From contig NZ_CP084469.1 in NCBI RefSeq assembly GCF_020405205.1, forward strand, positions 124,001 to 188,000: 64,000 nucleotides of DNA, given 5' to 3'. This DNA comes from Natrinema salinisoli. Its GTDB lineage: Archaea; Halobacteriota; Halobacteria; Halobacteriales; Natrialbaceae. Positions 33,660 through 41,806 of this stretch are shown piece by piece; positions within the stretch are counted from its first letter, which is position 1, and every line of letters starts with the position of its first letter. The position numbers and the translations under genes were made by a program. The notes below the pieces were generated by a model. That model saw only the letters and a program-made list of their open reading frames with translations, made no database searches and was not told the DNA's origin.

Positions 33660-33828
33660 CGGTATCCACCTCTTCACCGCACACTGCACAACGAGGGCCG
33701 GATACGTCTGGTTCGCCTATGCCATTGGACGTAATCACTTCGCCTCGCTCGTTGACTATGACGCGCTTGGTCTGTATGACGGTCTGGAAAAACCGGTTTC
33801 CACTGCACTCGTTCGGGCACTCGTACAT
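33652..33828 (-). CDS. Small zinc-ribbon protein (58 aa)
   Basis: ATG at 33828 to TGA at 33652. The product starts MYECPNECSGNRFFQ and ends RCAVCGEEVDTGE, giving CxxxC and CxxC pairs about 44 residues apart. It is shorter than usual gene-calling limits. It overlaps both neighbours by a few bases, as expected in this operon. Confidence 0.6.
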   Translation of the reverse strand: MYECPNECSGNRFFQTVIQTKRVIVNERGEVITSNGIGEPDVSGPRCAVCGEEVDTGE

Positions 33829-34205
33829 CACTGCTCACCCGTCCGCACCGGGCCTTCCGGCATCTTGAACTGCTCAATCTCGTCTTTGGACTCCACGACA
33901 GCAGCCACCCACGGCGCTTGCTCCAGATGCTGTCGGCACACTGCCGCACCTCTACTGCCCTGCAGGTGGTATGCGCCTTCTTTCTCACAGTGTTCGCAAC
34001 GGTCTTCGACCTGGAACTCTTCGACCGCGTATAGCACGCCGAACACATTGTCACAGCCCTCGGCCATGCTCTGGCCTTCCGGTGTGGATGGGTCCACAAT
34101 TGTATACAGCACCTCCGGCGTCTGCCGGTTCAAATGGTCTTGGAACCCGGCGACCGTGGCGAATGTCTCGCCACAGTCGCAGGTAATGCCGTGTCCCGTA
34201 CTCAC
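33828..34205 (-). CDS. Zinc-finger protein
   Basis: A 125-residue protein starting GTG AGT ACG at 34205. It has a C2H2-like finger (CDCGETFATVAGFQDHLNR) at the N-terminus and a second metal site (RCEHCEKEGAYHL ... CRQHLEQ) later. The final acidic part has no known motif. Probably nucleic-acid binding. Confidence 0.55.
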   Translation of the reverse strand: MSTGHGITCDCGETFATVAGFQDHLNRQTPEVLYTIVDPSTPEGQSMAEGCDNVFGVLYAVEEFQVEDRCEHCEKEGAYHLQGSRGAAVCRQHLEQAPWVAAVVESKDEIEQFKMPEGPVRTGEQ

Positions 34206-34654
34206 TGGGTTTCACCCTGTCCGGTGTTCCGCAGTTTCCGGTACAGGTCAGCCTGAGCATCCGCAAACTTCTGTGCTGTCGCTATCACGTCCTCGTCCGT
34301 ACTGTCCTCCCGGTGCTGGTGGTGCAGGACTGCCGAACGGAGTGCGGACTGTGCGCCGATACGGGCATCGTTCATGGAAAACGGCTCTTCTCCGGCGGTA
34401 TCGCCGTAAGTCTCTGGGCCGTTCGATTCCTCCACGATTTCCACCGAACCGGGCACGATATTCCGGTGATCACCGTTCTCTACGTACCGAAACTGGATTG
34501 TGACGCCTTCCCCGATCTCTTCTACGTCTTCGTCGTTGAACGTGGTGTACCGGGTTCCGTCAACGTGGACGCCGTGCGGCTTGTTCTCGCTGCTACTCCG
34601 GTAAAGGTCAGTAACAGAACCGGATGCTTCCGTTCCTTCTTGGTCGTCGCTCAT
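34202..34654 (-). CDS. Hypothetical protein
   Basis: A 150-residue acidic protein from ATG at 34654. VTIQFRYVENGDHRNIVPGS and VEIVEESN are strands, and IGAQSALRSAVLHHQHRED with the following helix suggests an alpha-helical C-terminal half. Overlaps both neighbours by 4 bases. No family recognised. Confidence 0.5.
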   Translation of the reverse strand: MSDDQEGTEASGSVTDLYRSSSENKPHGVHVDGTRYTTFNDEDVEEIGEGVTIQFRYVENGDHRNIVPGSVEIVEESNGPETYGDTAGEEPFSMNDARIGAQSALRSAVLHHQHREDSTDEDVIATAQKFADAQADLYRKLRNTGQGETQ

Positions 34655-35034
34655 GCGACCACCTCTTGTGCAGGAGAGGCAGGAGCGGCCTCACGGGCCG
34701 CCTCCACGAATCCCTGCCGTTCAAGGTCGTCATCCCACGTATCCAGTGCGAACGCTGTCGCGTCCACAAGGCCGCCTTCATCCCGCTGGTAGACGAACGG
34801 ATCTTGTCGGTATTCGACCGCTACCCAGACCTGTGTATCGAACACGATCTCCGGGTCACGCATCAGGTCGCCGTTCTGCTCATAGTAGTGTGCAACAGAA
34901 AGACGGTGTGCGTCAACTTTCTCGATAACGAGCGGCATGAAACCGTCTACTTCGAGTTTGATTTCGTAACTGATCGGCATATCCTCCACGGAGTCGAACC
35001 CGTGGAGTTCGAGGATTTCTTGGATTGTGTTCAT
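34651..35034 (-). CDS. DUF6908-like protein, first gene of the 35-30.8 kb operon
   Basis: A 127-residue protein from ATG at 35034, 6 bases after a CAGGTGAAC ribosome-binding site. It begins TIQEILELHGFDSVEDMPIS and contains two strand segments (SVAHYYEQNGDLMRDPEIV, TQVWVAVEYRQDPFVY). The N-terminus resembles haloarchaeal DUF6908 proteins as I recall them; I could not check this. It is the promoter-proximal gene of a long minus-strand operon. Confidence 0.5.
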   Translation of the reverse strand: MNTIQEILELHGFDSVEDMPISYEIKLEVDGFMPLVIEKVDAHRLSVAHYYEQNGDLMRDPEIVFDTQVWVAVEYRQDPFVYQRDEGGLVDATAFALDTWDDDLERQGFVEAAREAAPASPAQEVVA

Positions 35035-35072
35035 GAGTGCTGTTCACCTGGTGGGAAATGTATGTGTTCTAA

Positions 35073-35214
35073 TCTTTTTATACGTTACATACTGTAATAG
35101 TCGAGGTACAGCCGCTATACTCTTCGTCAGCGCTCTATCTGGAAACTGAGGCGCAGTGAGAACGTTCTCACTCCGAACCAGGTGTTCGATCACGCCACAC
35201 TCCGAACGTTCGGA
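35073..35214 (-). promoter_or_regulatory. Promoter with two GAACGTTC palindromes
   Basis: TATA box GTATAAAAAGA lies at 35073-35083 on the minus strand. Further upstream are two perfect 14-bp palindromes, TGAGAACGTTCTCA (35157-35170) and TCCGAACGTTCGGA (35201-35214). Both classes of the repeated operator occur together here, about 44 bases apart. They may allow two regulators, or one dimer pair, to control the operon that carries the methyltransferases. Confidence 0.6.
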
Positions 35215-35399
35215 TGTCCAACACCGGCGAACACTCCCGAACCCGGCGAACCACAACCCAAAAACTCGAAACCACACAGCGATTTCCACGAGGAGTATAC
35301 TACACCGCATTCGAGATGAAACATGATAACGCCCGACCGTAGACAGTATACTATCTCGCTCGTCTACCCCGTACAATCAATCGCACCGAAGCATACGTA

Positions 35400-35480
35400 A
35401 TCGAATCCTCCGCGTGAGAAACCACTCGGATGACTTGCTTAATGCGGAAGCTCGCCGCCCTACGGCGGGGAGGAGTGCGG
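35400..35480 (+). repeat. Possible IS200/IS605-type right-end remnant
   Basis: The sequence tcctccgcgtgagaaac near 35405 is followed by an imperfect hairpin gccgccctacggcgg and gggaggag. It resembles the right end with hairpin (and TnpB omega-RNA scaffold) of haloarchaeal IS605/IS1341-type elements. No tnpA or tnpB frame is beside it. If correct, this is a solo end left by deletion. The call rests on recall, not on alignment. Confidence 0.35.
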
Positions 35481-35518
35481 TGACGATCACGTTCTGTGCC
35501 GAATCCCAGAGTGGTGGC

Positions 35519-36319
35519 TTAGTCTGTAGATTCGTGTTCAGGAAGTTCGACCTGCGGTGCTAACACATCAGATGGATCACCAAGATCAAACTCGACAGCT
35601 CGGAGTTCATCAAGCAGCCGTGGGAAAATGACGCTTCGTTGTTCGATAGCAACCCGCTTGATGTCCCAAGATGGTGTCTCCACCACCTGGATATGCCACC
35701 GCTCGAGTCCATGTTTCTCACATAGGTGGATACAGTGGTCAGTAGGATATGATTCGTCACCCTCCTCGCTGCTGATCAATATATGGAGTTGCCACGTATC
35801 GTAGTCCGTTGAACCACTCTTGTTCACCCAGGTGGAAATTTCGACCTCATCAGTGTCCGCTACCGTCCGGTCGGGACGAACAGCAAGTCCCTCGTTGTCC
35901 ACGTATGCTTCAAGATATGACTTGATTCGGGTCCCAATCAACTCGAAATCCTGCTCCGGTGGCAGCCCGAGAATCGACCGGATCTCTGCACGCTCCTCCG
36001 GCGAGAGATCAAACTGTGTCGTGATAATCGAGAACAGTTCCTCTGCATCAGACTCCGGTAACTCCGTCTTCTCCAGTTGCTCGGGATCAGGTTTGAAATC
36101 ATCCGGTCCCAGCGTCCCCGATTCCTCCGTGTAAATGATCCCCAGCGCTTTGAACGACTGGATCGTCGACCACGAAATCTCATTCCCATCCCTGAGCCCA
36201 TGCTTCCAGACAACCGGATCACCTTCCTCCTTGATCTTATACGTGATATTCCCCGCGCCAGACGGACGTGCCCGGATATAATACCCTTCCTCGTCCACAT
36301 AGCGATTGATCGTCGGCAT
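35519..36319 (-). CDS. Hypothetical protein (266 aa)
   Basis: Read from ATG at 36319. The N-terminus (DEEGYYIRARPSGAGNITY) is beta-rich, the middle helical (DAEELFSIITTQFDLSPEE), and the C-terminus alternates strand and helix (TWQLHILISSEEGDESYP, CIHLCEKHGLERWHIQV). The last part suggests a nuclease- or PIN-like alpha/beta domain, but no catalytic motif was certain. It ends in LAPQVELPEHESTD. Confidence 0.5.
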   Translation of the reverse strand: MPTINRYVDEEGYYIRARPSGAGNITYKIKEEGDPVVWKHGLRDGNEISWSTIQSFKALGIIYTEESGTLGPDDFKPDPEQLEKTELPESDAEELFSIITTQFDLSPEERAEIRSILGLPPEQDFELIGTRIKSYLEAYVDNEGLAVRPDRTVADTDEVEISTWVNKSGSTDYDTWQLHILISSEEGDESYPTDHCIHLCEKHGLERWHIQVVETPSWDIKRVAIEQRSVIFPRLLDELRAVEFDLGDPSDVLAPQVELPEHESTD

Positions 36320-36460
36320 GACTCTGTACTATCAGCAGCATGGAAATATACCCTCTTGAGAGTATCGGGCATCCCGACCGCGATCATCACCTAACGCACA
36401 TTGTGCGCTGTCAACATCCTGTATGTTTATGATGTCCTACTAGAGTCTTTCAGATATCCC

Positions 36461-36613
36461 ATGCCCACCTGCGGCGAATGCGACGCATACGTGACCAGTG
36501 ACTTCGTCCGCGTATTCGGCATCGACGGCGAAGTCTATGGCTGCCCCGACTGCACGACATACCGGGAACTCCAAGACGGCGAGGCAGTCGACCAACATGA
36601 CGACCGCACCTGA
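36461..36613 (+). CDS. DUF7563-like small zinc-ribbon protein
   Basis: A 50-residue protein, MPTCGECDAYVTSDFVRVFG, then VYGCPDCTTYRELQ. The start MPTC-x2-C and the second CPxC pair match a widespread haloarchaeal micro-protein family, which I recall as DUF7563. The ATG at 36461 is chosen by that match. The 255 bases after it (36614-36868) show no supportable gene. Confidence 0.65.
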   Translation: MPTCGECDAYVTSDFVRVFGIDGEVYGCPDCTTYRELQDGEAVDQHDDRT

Positions 36614-36868
36614 ACCACCGGCGACTCGGTAGACGAACCGATCAACATCACCAGCCAGCCGTCCTCGGGCGCGGCCGGAGCACGGGCAGCACTACCGACG
36701 GCACCTACTGCCGGTGCGAAGTGCCGCGCCCCTATACTCTCATTCTAGGCGTCCGACCGCGGTCTGCGTCCTGTGGACGCTGTCCGCCTGTGAACGCCCA
36801 TTATTTTCCCGCTGACCCTACCGACCTACCGCAACTCCTATCAACCTAGTCTTTGTCGGTAATCCTGT

Positions 36869-37375
36869 ATGTCAACTACGCTGACCAGTGACCAAGAAGT
36901 CATCCGCTGCTACAACAAGCCCGCCATCTCCGAGGATCTTCAGGCCCGGTTAACGGCCGAAGGCCTCTTCGTCGCCGACTATAACAATGGACGGTCTCTC
37001 GAGAGTTCGGCCGTCCCTGACGACAACCGCAGATCTGCTGCTGGACTCGCCTTCAACCGGATCGAGACCATTACCCAGGAAGGTGGAATCGGTCTCATCC
37101 GGACACCGAACGACGATGACAAGATCATCACCGTTGGCGAATGGAAACCGAACTGCGCTACGTTCAAAGAAATCGACGGCACCCAACTCAAAGGCATCCA
37201 GATGGCACGATATGGGCTAATCGTTCCCTCTGACGAGCTCTATAACAAACTGGACGGGGCCTTCGACACAGGTGGCAAAACAGTCATTGACGTCGACGAC
37301 TATCAGGACACCATCGAAAAAGCGATCAACACGCTCGAACGCGAAGGCCGCCTCCGCAAACCAGCATACTTCTAA
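36869..37375 (+). CDS. Hypothetical protein
   Basis: A 168-residue protein from ATG at 36869. It is acidic and alpha/beta (GIGLIRTPNDDDKIITVGEW, MARYGLIVPSDELYNKLDGA), with a helical end (YQDTIEKAINTLEREGRLRK). A repeated pattern of strand-helix blocks suggests a compact fold, but no motif was recognised. It lies on the plus strand between minus-strand operons. Confidence 0.5.
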   Translation: MSTTLTSDQEVIRCYNKPAISEDLQARLTAEGLFVADYNNGRSLESSAVPDDNRRSAAGLAFNRIETITQEGGIGLIRTPNDDDKIITVGEWKPNCATFKEIDGTQLKGIQMARYGLIVPSDELYNKLDGAFDTGGKTVIDVDDYQDTIEKAINTLEREGRLRKPAYF

Positions 37376-37508
37376 GACGGAATCTTCCGGTCTACCGCAC
37401 CCCGCCACGACTCACCGAGACCCTCAATCTTCGCTTTAAGTGCTTCTAGTCACAAGGAGTAGATACGAAGGACTTCTCCGGAACCTCACATCGACGAGCT
37501 ACTGGTAT

Positions 37509-37940
37509 TCAGTCGTCGAACACTCCCTCCTCTTCGACCTCGAGCGCCGCACAGTCTGCACAGATCGCTGCGTTCCGATTCTTCGACGTCCCGCACATCC
37601 CCGTGCCGACACCGATTGAGCCGCCGCACCGGAAACACGGTGCGTCCTTGAACACCAGCTCCACATCTCCGTCGCACTCCGGACACAGATCTCCTAGGTA
37701 CCGCTCCCTCTCCGGCACCACGTAGCCGCACCGGGGGCAGACATGATCTGGGAACTCGTTCCGCGGACTCCACTCGTGGTAACCGCACAGATTACAGCCG
37801 TTCCACCCCTCGTCACCGGTCTTGTTGTCACAGCCCGGTACCGGACACTCCGGCCCATCACACGGATGCGCACCCGCCTGGATCACCGCTCGCCGCGGCC
37901 GATCCGGCTCGAGCCCGATACGTTTCTGCCACTCAGTCAT
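37509..37940 (-). CDS. Multi-zinc-ribbon protein
   Basis: A 143-residue protein packed with cysteine pairs: CDGPECPVPGCDN, GCNLCGYHEW, VCPRCGYVVPE, LCPECDGDVE, CFRCGGSIG and ICADCAA. At least three zinc sites are likely. It overlaps the Fic gene by 8 bases and ends the minus-strand operon. Such proteins can act as adaptor scaffolds. No family was identified. Confidence 0.65.
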   Translation of the reverse strand: MTEWQKRIGLEPDRPRRAVIQAGAHPCDGPECPVPGCDNKTGDEGWNGCNLCGYHEWSPRNEFPDHVCPRCGYVVPERERYLGDLCPECDGDVELVFKDAPCFRCGGSIGVGTGMCGTSKNRNAAICADCAALEVEEEGVFDD

Positions 37941-38418
37941 CCGTATCGACCTCCTGGAAAAGACCGTAGTACCCGTTTCGGTCCCTTGCCCGGAACAGGA
38001 TCGGTGTCACACCGAGTTGGTGACAGTGCCACCAGTACAGCATCCGACCAACACGGCCGTTCCCATCCGCAAACGGATGGATCTTCTCGAACCTGACATG
38101 CCACCGCAGCGCATCGACCGGTGTCTCCGGCCGGTTCGCCGCACCCAGAAGCTCGGTCATCAACTGCTTCACCTGCTCCGGTTCTGGCGGCACGTGTCCA
38201 CCGACATACACCCGGCAATCACGGTACTCACCCGCAATATCCGGCTGCCGACGCTCCATGATCCGCAGATGCGTCTGCCGGATCACCTCATGCGTCAACC
38301 GCTCCTGCTTCCGCAGATACTGCCACGCATCCAGACTGTCCTCAACAGCCTGCTCCTCGTGAACACCCTCAATCTTGTTCGACTCCTCGATGTACTTGCG
38401 GATATTAACTGCAATCAC
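37933..38418 (-). CDS. Fic-domain AMP-transferase
   Basis: The 161-residue protein contains the Fic motif HPFADGNGRVGRM (residues about 115-127), with the catalytic His and the P-loop-like GNGR. An N-terminal segment SNKIEG matches the inhibitory-helix pattern (S/T)xxxE(G/N) that silences Fic activity in cis. Fic proteins attach AMP (or other nucleotide parts) to Ser/Thr/Tyr of targets and often act as toxins or host modulators. The GTG at 38418 overlaps the upstream gene. No separate antitoxin is needed if the inhibitory helix is functional. Confidence 0.8.
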   Translation of the reverse strand: MIAVNIRKYIEESNKIEGVHEEQAVEDSLDAWQYLRKQERLTHEVIRQTHLRIMERRQPDIAGEYRDCRVYVGGHVPPEPEQVKQLMTELLGAANRPETPVDALRWHVRFEKIHPFADGNGRVGRMLYWWHCHQLGVTPILFRARDRNGYYGLFQEVDTDD

Positions 38419-38729
38419 CCTGTCCGTCGCCGCACCGGCACCACCGGCACATCCAGTCGGTCACGTTCGACCGGTACGAACGCCAATTCGAACCGCTGCG
38501 ACTGATTATTTGCATACACGCACTCGAACCGGTGCGACCACTTCAACGGCTGACAGTCCACCGGTCCATACCGATCCGACAGGCCCGATTCCAGGTCCTC
38601 GAGGAATCGATCCTTGAACACCGAATTCTCCGCAGGCTCCGCTGGCTCCATGATCGCCAAGAACGCCATTAACACTACCATCACCACTAATGCAGCAACT
38701 CCCCACCACGTAAACTCCGAATCACCCAC
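38415..38729 (-). CDS. Single-pass membrane protein
   Basis: A 104-residue protein with a transmembrane helix near the N-terminus (WWGVAALVVMVVLMAFLAIM) and a soluble domain outside or inside (WSHRFECVYANNQSQRFELA). GTG start at 38729 after a GGTGATACGC ribosome-binding sequence. Function unknown. Confidence 0.55.
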   Translation of the reverse strand: MGDSEFTWWGVAALVVMVVLMAFLAIMEPAEPAENSVFKDRFLEDLESGLSDRYGPVDCQPLKWSHRFECVYANNQSQRFELAFVPVERDRLDVPVVPVRRRTG

Positions 38730-38735
38730 CGCGTA

Positions 38736-39095
38736 TCACCAGTCGTCCATCCACTTCTTCAAGTGGTCCATCCGGTCTGCTTGTTTGAATTGCGTGAAGA
38801 TCCAGCCAGTGACCCAGTTACTGTTCGGCACGTACCCTGCCTCAAACATGCTGTAGAGTACATCGCACGTCGCGTTGTCGTACTCGTCATGGATCTCCTC
38901 GTAAAATTTCTCGTCCCGCGCTATCAGCTGGATACGCCTCCCGTTCCGCACTTCGTAACTGGCCATCTTCATGTACTCGGCCACCATCTGATTCGTGAAC
39001 CTCGTTCCATCCCCACCGAAATGCGTTGATTTGTCGTTGTCGAACTCGACGTACTCCTCATCGTCGTGATTTACCAGTACAAATGTCATCCCCAC
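38736..39095 (-). CDS. Hypothetical protein
   Basis: A 119-residue protein from GTG at 39095; an ATG two codons further is possible. It contains FVLVNHDDEEYVEFDNDKS, then a helical middle (FTNQMVAEYMKMASYEV) and a Trp-rich end (NWVTGWIFTQFKQADRMDHL). No recognised family. Coupled to neighbours through the GAAGGTGATGAC junction. Confidence 0.5.
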   Translation of the reverse strand: MGMTFVLVNHDDEEYVEFDNDKSTHFGGDGTRFTNQMVAEYMKMASYEVRNGRRIQLIARDEKFYEEIHDEYDNATCDVLYSMFEAGYVPNSNWVTGWIFTQFKQADRMDHLKKWMDDW

Positions 39096-39467
39096 TTAGT
39101 CATCACCTTCCTCGTCATCATCTTCTGCATCGTCGCCAGTTCGGTACCCGGAGGTCCGCGCCGTGATCTCCGGCGGAATCTTCGGCTCCGGATACTCTGC
39201 ATCAAGTTCGAACCCGACTGGGTCCTCCACCTCGATCTCCTTGCACGCCGCATCACACGTCTCCACGATCTCCAGGTGGCCGTCACCGCGCTCCGTGATC
39301 GCCTGACACTGCCAGAATGCCTTCTCCTCATCCACGTATACCTTGTTGAGGGCGCCGTGCTCCCGGCAGTACGGCTTCCGGTTGTACCGCGGCCCCTTCA
39401 CGACCACCTTCGAAAAATCCTGGTCCTCACTACCCGGATCAACGTACTCAGTCCGCACCGATATCAC
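39096..39467 (-). CDS. Cysteine-containing hypothetical protein
   Basis: A 123-residue protein from GTG at 39467, or the GTG at 39458. It has scattered Cys and His (YCREHGALNKV, FWQCQAITERG, TCDAACKEI) that could bind zinc, and a strongly acidic tail (DDAEDDDEEGDD). The tail codons form the ribosome-binding module for the next gene. Confidence 0.5.
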   Translation of the reverse strand: MISVRTEYVDPGSEDQDFSKVVVKGPRYNRKPYCREHGALNKVYVDEEKAFWQCQAITERGDGHLEIVETCDAACKEIEVEDPVGFELDAEYPEPKIPPEITARTSGYRTGDDAEDDDEEGDD

Positions 39468-39921
39468 CGTTCTGTACTACGCCTATAATCTGGTTTGCCA
39501 GTTGGACTGCATCCTCTTCCTGGCACCACGTTGCTGATATCACCGACGTTGAGTTCGCATCATCGATCCGTATATAGCCGTCATCGAACGCCTCGACATC
39601 AAACCGTTCAGAACCGGTATCTGCGGCAGCTACCAGCGATTCCGCGAACTGTTCCATCCGTTCGTGCTTCTCCTTCGTCGAATGACCATCCCATGCAACA
39701 TCCCGCTCCTTGAGCCAGTCCGGCAGCTCGTTTCGCGGCACATGCCACGCTATCTGCCCTTCCGGCGTCTCCGCGAACACCACCGGCCACGCCGGATCCT
39801 CGTCAACACGATACCCGACCATGTGACCACGATCCTGCAGCACTGCCAGTAAGAGGAACACCGCTTGGTTCCGTTCAAAGAACGTCTCGTCAACCGTCTC
39901 ATCCTCGCCGATCACAGACAC
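39448..39921 (-). CDS. Hypothetical phage/plasmid-type protein
   Basis: A 157-residue protein from GTG at 39921. The central stretch IAWHVPRNELPDWL, then DVAWDGHSTKEKHERM, recalls a motif (W-DGH-T-EK-RI) seen in many phage proteins of unknown function. The N-terminus is helical (FFERNQAVFLLLAVLQDRG). A small regulatory or structural role is possible. Confidence 0.5.
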   Translation of the reverse strand: MSVIGEDETVDETFFERNQAVFLLLAVLQDRGHMVGYRVDEDPAWPVVFAETPEGQIAWHVPRNELPDWLKERDVAWDGHSTKEKHERMEQFAESLVAAADTGSERFDVEAFDDGYIRIDDANSTSVISATWCQEEDAVQLANQIIGVVQNGDIGAD

Positions 39922-39926
39922 CTCAA

Positions 39927-40316
39927 CTACGCGTTCACCGTTCTGTCATCCGGTAACGGACGATCCACCAATGCCATAAGGAAGTCTCTGCAGCAGGTTG
40001 CCCGTTGCTTGTACCGGTTGTACGTTTCGCGACTCCCGTCCCGGTTGTTCAATTCCTTCGCGATCTCCCCGCACGCCTTCAACTCCCAGTACTCCTTCTG
40101 GTCCCGCAGTGCCTCGATCATCTCCTCTTTCGAGGTCCGCGTCTGAAAACTCGGTAACTTGGTGAACTGCGTCCGTGGCGGCACCCGACCGGTCTCGACG
40201 AGCGACTCCTCCGTCGTCCGCTCATCCATCCACTCACACCAGAACCGGTCCGGAATCGCCACAAAATAATGGTCCTCCCCATCAACCTTCAGCAGATCCG
40301 CCTGCAACTCACTCAC
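39927..40316 (-). CDS. Hypothetical protein
   Basis: A 129-residue protein starting GTG AGT GAG at 40316, five bases after GAGGGTGAT. It reads HYFVAIPDRFWCEWMDERTT, then a helical C-terminus (LRDQKEYWELKACGEIAKEL). Resembles small helical phage-recombination or antirestriction proteins only in general form. Not identified. Confidence 0.5.
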   Translation of the reverse strand: MSELQADLLKVDGEDHYFVAIPDRFWCEWMDERTTEESLVETGRVPPRTQFTKLPSFQTRTSKEEMIEALRDQKEYWELKACGEIAKELNNRDGSRETYNRYKQRATCCRDFLMALVDRPLPDDRTVNA

Positions 40317-40450
40317 CGCACATCACCCTCTGACGCCGGTTCTACACCGAGAACGTCCAGCAAAAACTCGGCCACGTCACAGGCCAGGAACGTCAACACG
40401 ATATCGTCCTCCTTCGTCATCATCAACTCGCCGTCCTCGTTCCGATACAT
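40313..40450 (-). CDS. Small hypothetical protein (45 aa)
   Basis: The ATG at 40450 overlaps the stop of the preceding gene (TGATG), giving MYRNEDGELMMTKEDDIVLT and a hydrophobic helix region (FLACDVAEFLLDVLGV). A TTG at 40501 would give a longer protein overlapping the upstream gene by 52 bases; the ATG is preferred. The end (EGDVR) carries the next junction module. Confidence 0.5.
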   Translation of the reverse strand: MYRNEDGELMMTKEDDIVLTFLACDVAEFLLDVLGVEPASEGDVR

Positions 40451-40923
40451 CAGCACATCTTCCCCCGGATAATCACGTTCTCCTGATCGCGTTTCCGACA
40501 ACTATGCACCTTCGTCGGCCACTCCACCCACCGCGGCGTCTTCGCAATATGCTGCATCTTCTCGTTCAACTCCTGCAGCAACTCGAACCGATCCGACCCG
40601 ATCTCCGCCTCCTTCATCAACGCCTTCACCTCGTGCTTCAACTGGATGAACTGGCGTCTACAGTAGAGCCATTTCGCGCAGCCCCTGCGTAAGAGCGAAA
40701 GTCGCACCACGTTCTTCCCTTCTTCATCCAGATCGAACGCCTTCGCCAGATCGGATACGATAAGCTCAGGGTGATTTTGACGGCATTGCCAGATTGTAGC
40801 CGGATCAATATCCACATCTGAGAAATCGTAATGCCCCGGCACTTCCGGGCCCACGGTTTCATCCAGATAGAACCGCCGCGGCCGCCGCAACTGCCGATCA
40901 TACGCCTCACTCACCGCAACCAC
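40450..40923 (-). CDS. Basic helical protein
   Basis: A 157-residue protein from GTG at 40923; GTG AGT GAG at 40914 is also possible. It contains a putative HTH (DPATIWQCRQNHPELIVSDL, then AKAFDLDEEGKNVVRLSLL) and basic helices (FIQLKHEVKALMKEAEIG). It may bind DNA. It overlaps its downstream neighbour by one base (TGATG). Confidence 0.5.
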   Translation of the reverse strand: MVAVSEAYDRQLRRPRRFYLDETVGPEVPGHYDFSDVDIDPATIWQCRQNHPELIVSDLAKAFDLDEEGKNVVRLSLLRRGCAKWLYCRRQFIQLKHEVKALMKEAEIGSDRFELLQELNEKMQHIAKTPRWVEWPTKVHSCRKRDQENVIIRGKMC

Positions 40924-41117
40924 CTCACGAACAGGACGACTACGCCGAGCACCGCGTACCAGAACAAAGCGTTCAGCCCGACCACGTACACCGCCGAACT
41001 CCAGAACTCGGCCATGAACGCTTCTCGACTCGTTGCCGGTAGCGTCATCAACAGCGCGAAATACGCGATCACCGCTGCTACCACTCGTTTCCCTGTGAAC
41101 AGACTAACGGGTATCAC
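40911..41117 (-). CDS. Small membrane protein
   Basis: The 68-residue product, from GTG at 41117 inside CAGGGTGATA, has two transmembrane helices (VAAVIAYFALLMTLPA and AVYVVGLNALFWYAVLGVVV). Ends VLFVRWLR. Function unknown. Confidence 0.5.
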   Translation of the reverse strand: MIPVSLFTGKRVVAAVIAYFALLMTLPATSREAFMAEFWSSAVYVVGLNALFWYAVLGVVVLFVRWLR

Positions 41118-41346
41118 CCTGCCTCTCAATATATTCCTGGACCGCTTCCGGGTCCTGACCGATCATCCTGTGCTTCTGTTCATCATACAATTCCCATCCA
41201 TGCTGCAGACACAGTAACGGACTCTGAAACCCGTGCTTCCGGGTTTCCAGAATCAGATAACCCGGCTGGTCACAGTCCTCCGGCCGATACTCACATCTCT
41301 CAACGAACAGCTTCTGCAGAAATCGTCTAATTCGCAACGTTATCAC
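41104..41346 (-). CDS. Hypothetical protein with Cys pair
   Basis: An 80-residue protein from GTG at 41346 within GAGGGTGATA. It reads FLQKLFVERCEYRPEDCDQ and ESPLLCLQHGWELYDE-like text (actual SPLLCLQHGWELYDEQKHRM). Cys and His could form a zinc site. It ends in QGDTR, providing the next junction. Confidence 0.5.
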   Translation of the reverse strand: MITLRIRRFLQKLFVERCEYRPEDCDQPGYLILETRKHGFQSPLLCLQHGWELYDEQKHRMIGQDPEAVQEYIERQGDTR

Positions 41347-41806
41347 CCTCGGATTCGATAACTGGTTTCCCACGCGACCGTCGAACACTATTCCGGATAC
41401 GTCGCCGCTCATCCTCATCCAACGGCTCCAGACCAGTGGCCTCCTTGACGATACTAACGGCACGCGAAAACACTGACTCGGACATATCAAACCGTCGGAA
41501 CAACGATCCCCGACCCGTCTCTTTCCGCTGCTCCTCCGCAAACACATGATACAGATACGACCGCCGAAAAAATAACCGCTGCAATTCCGCTGCGCCTCCG
41601 TCTTCGCTATACGCCGCAAGCACGTCATCCAATACTTCCTTCCAGGCATCAAGCCGTGCCCCTTCCTCGGAGATCCACAGCCGAGCCTCGGGATCCGGCT
41701 GGTACGGATGCGCCATCTCCTTGCACTCCTGCAACCGGTCGGCTGCATCGCTGATCTGATCCGCGCATTCACTGACGAGATGCTCGCGTTCGAGATTCTT
41801 ACCCAC
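41327..41806 (-). CDS. Hypothetical protein, paralogue of the 42170 gene
   Basis: A 159-residue protein from GTG at 41806 (GTG GGT AAG, after GAGGGTGGTAGCG); an in-frame GTG at 41815 is possible. It is helical. Its segment SLFRRFDMSESVFSRAVS matches SLYDRIDMSESAFRKNIV of the 42170 gene, so the two are paralogues. The DMSES motif precedes a likely DNA- or protein-binding helix. Function unknown. Confidence 0.55.
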   Translation of the reverse strand: MGKNLEREHLVSECADQISDAADRLQECKEMAHPYQPDPEARLWISEEGARLDAWKEVLDDVLAAYSEDGGAAELQRLFFRRSYLYHVFAEEQRKETGRGSLFRRFDMSESVFSRAVSIVKEATGLEPLDEDERRRIRNSVRRSRGKPVIESEGDNVAN

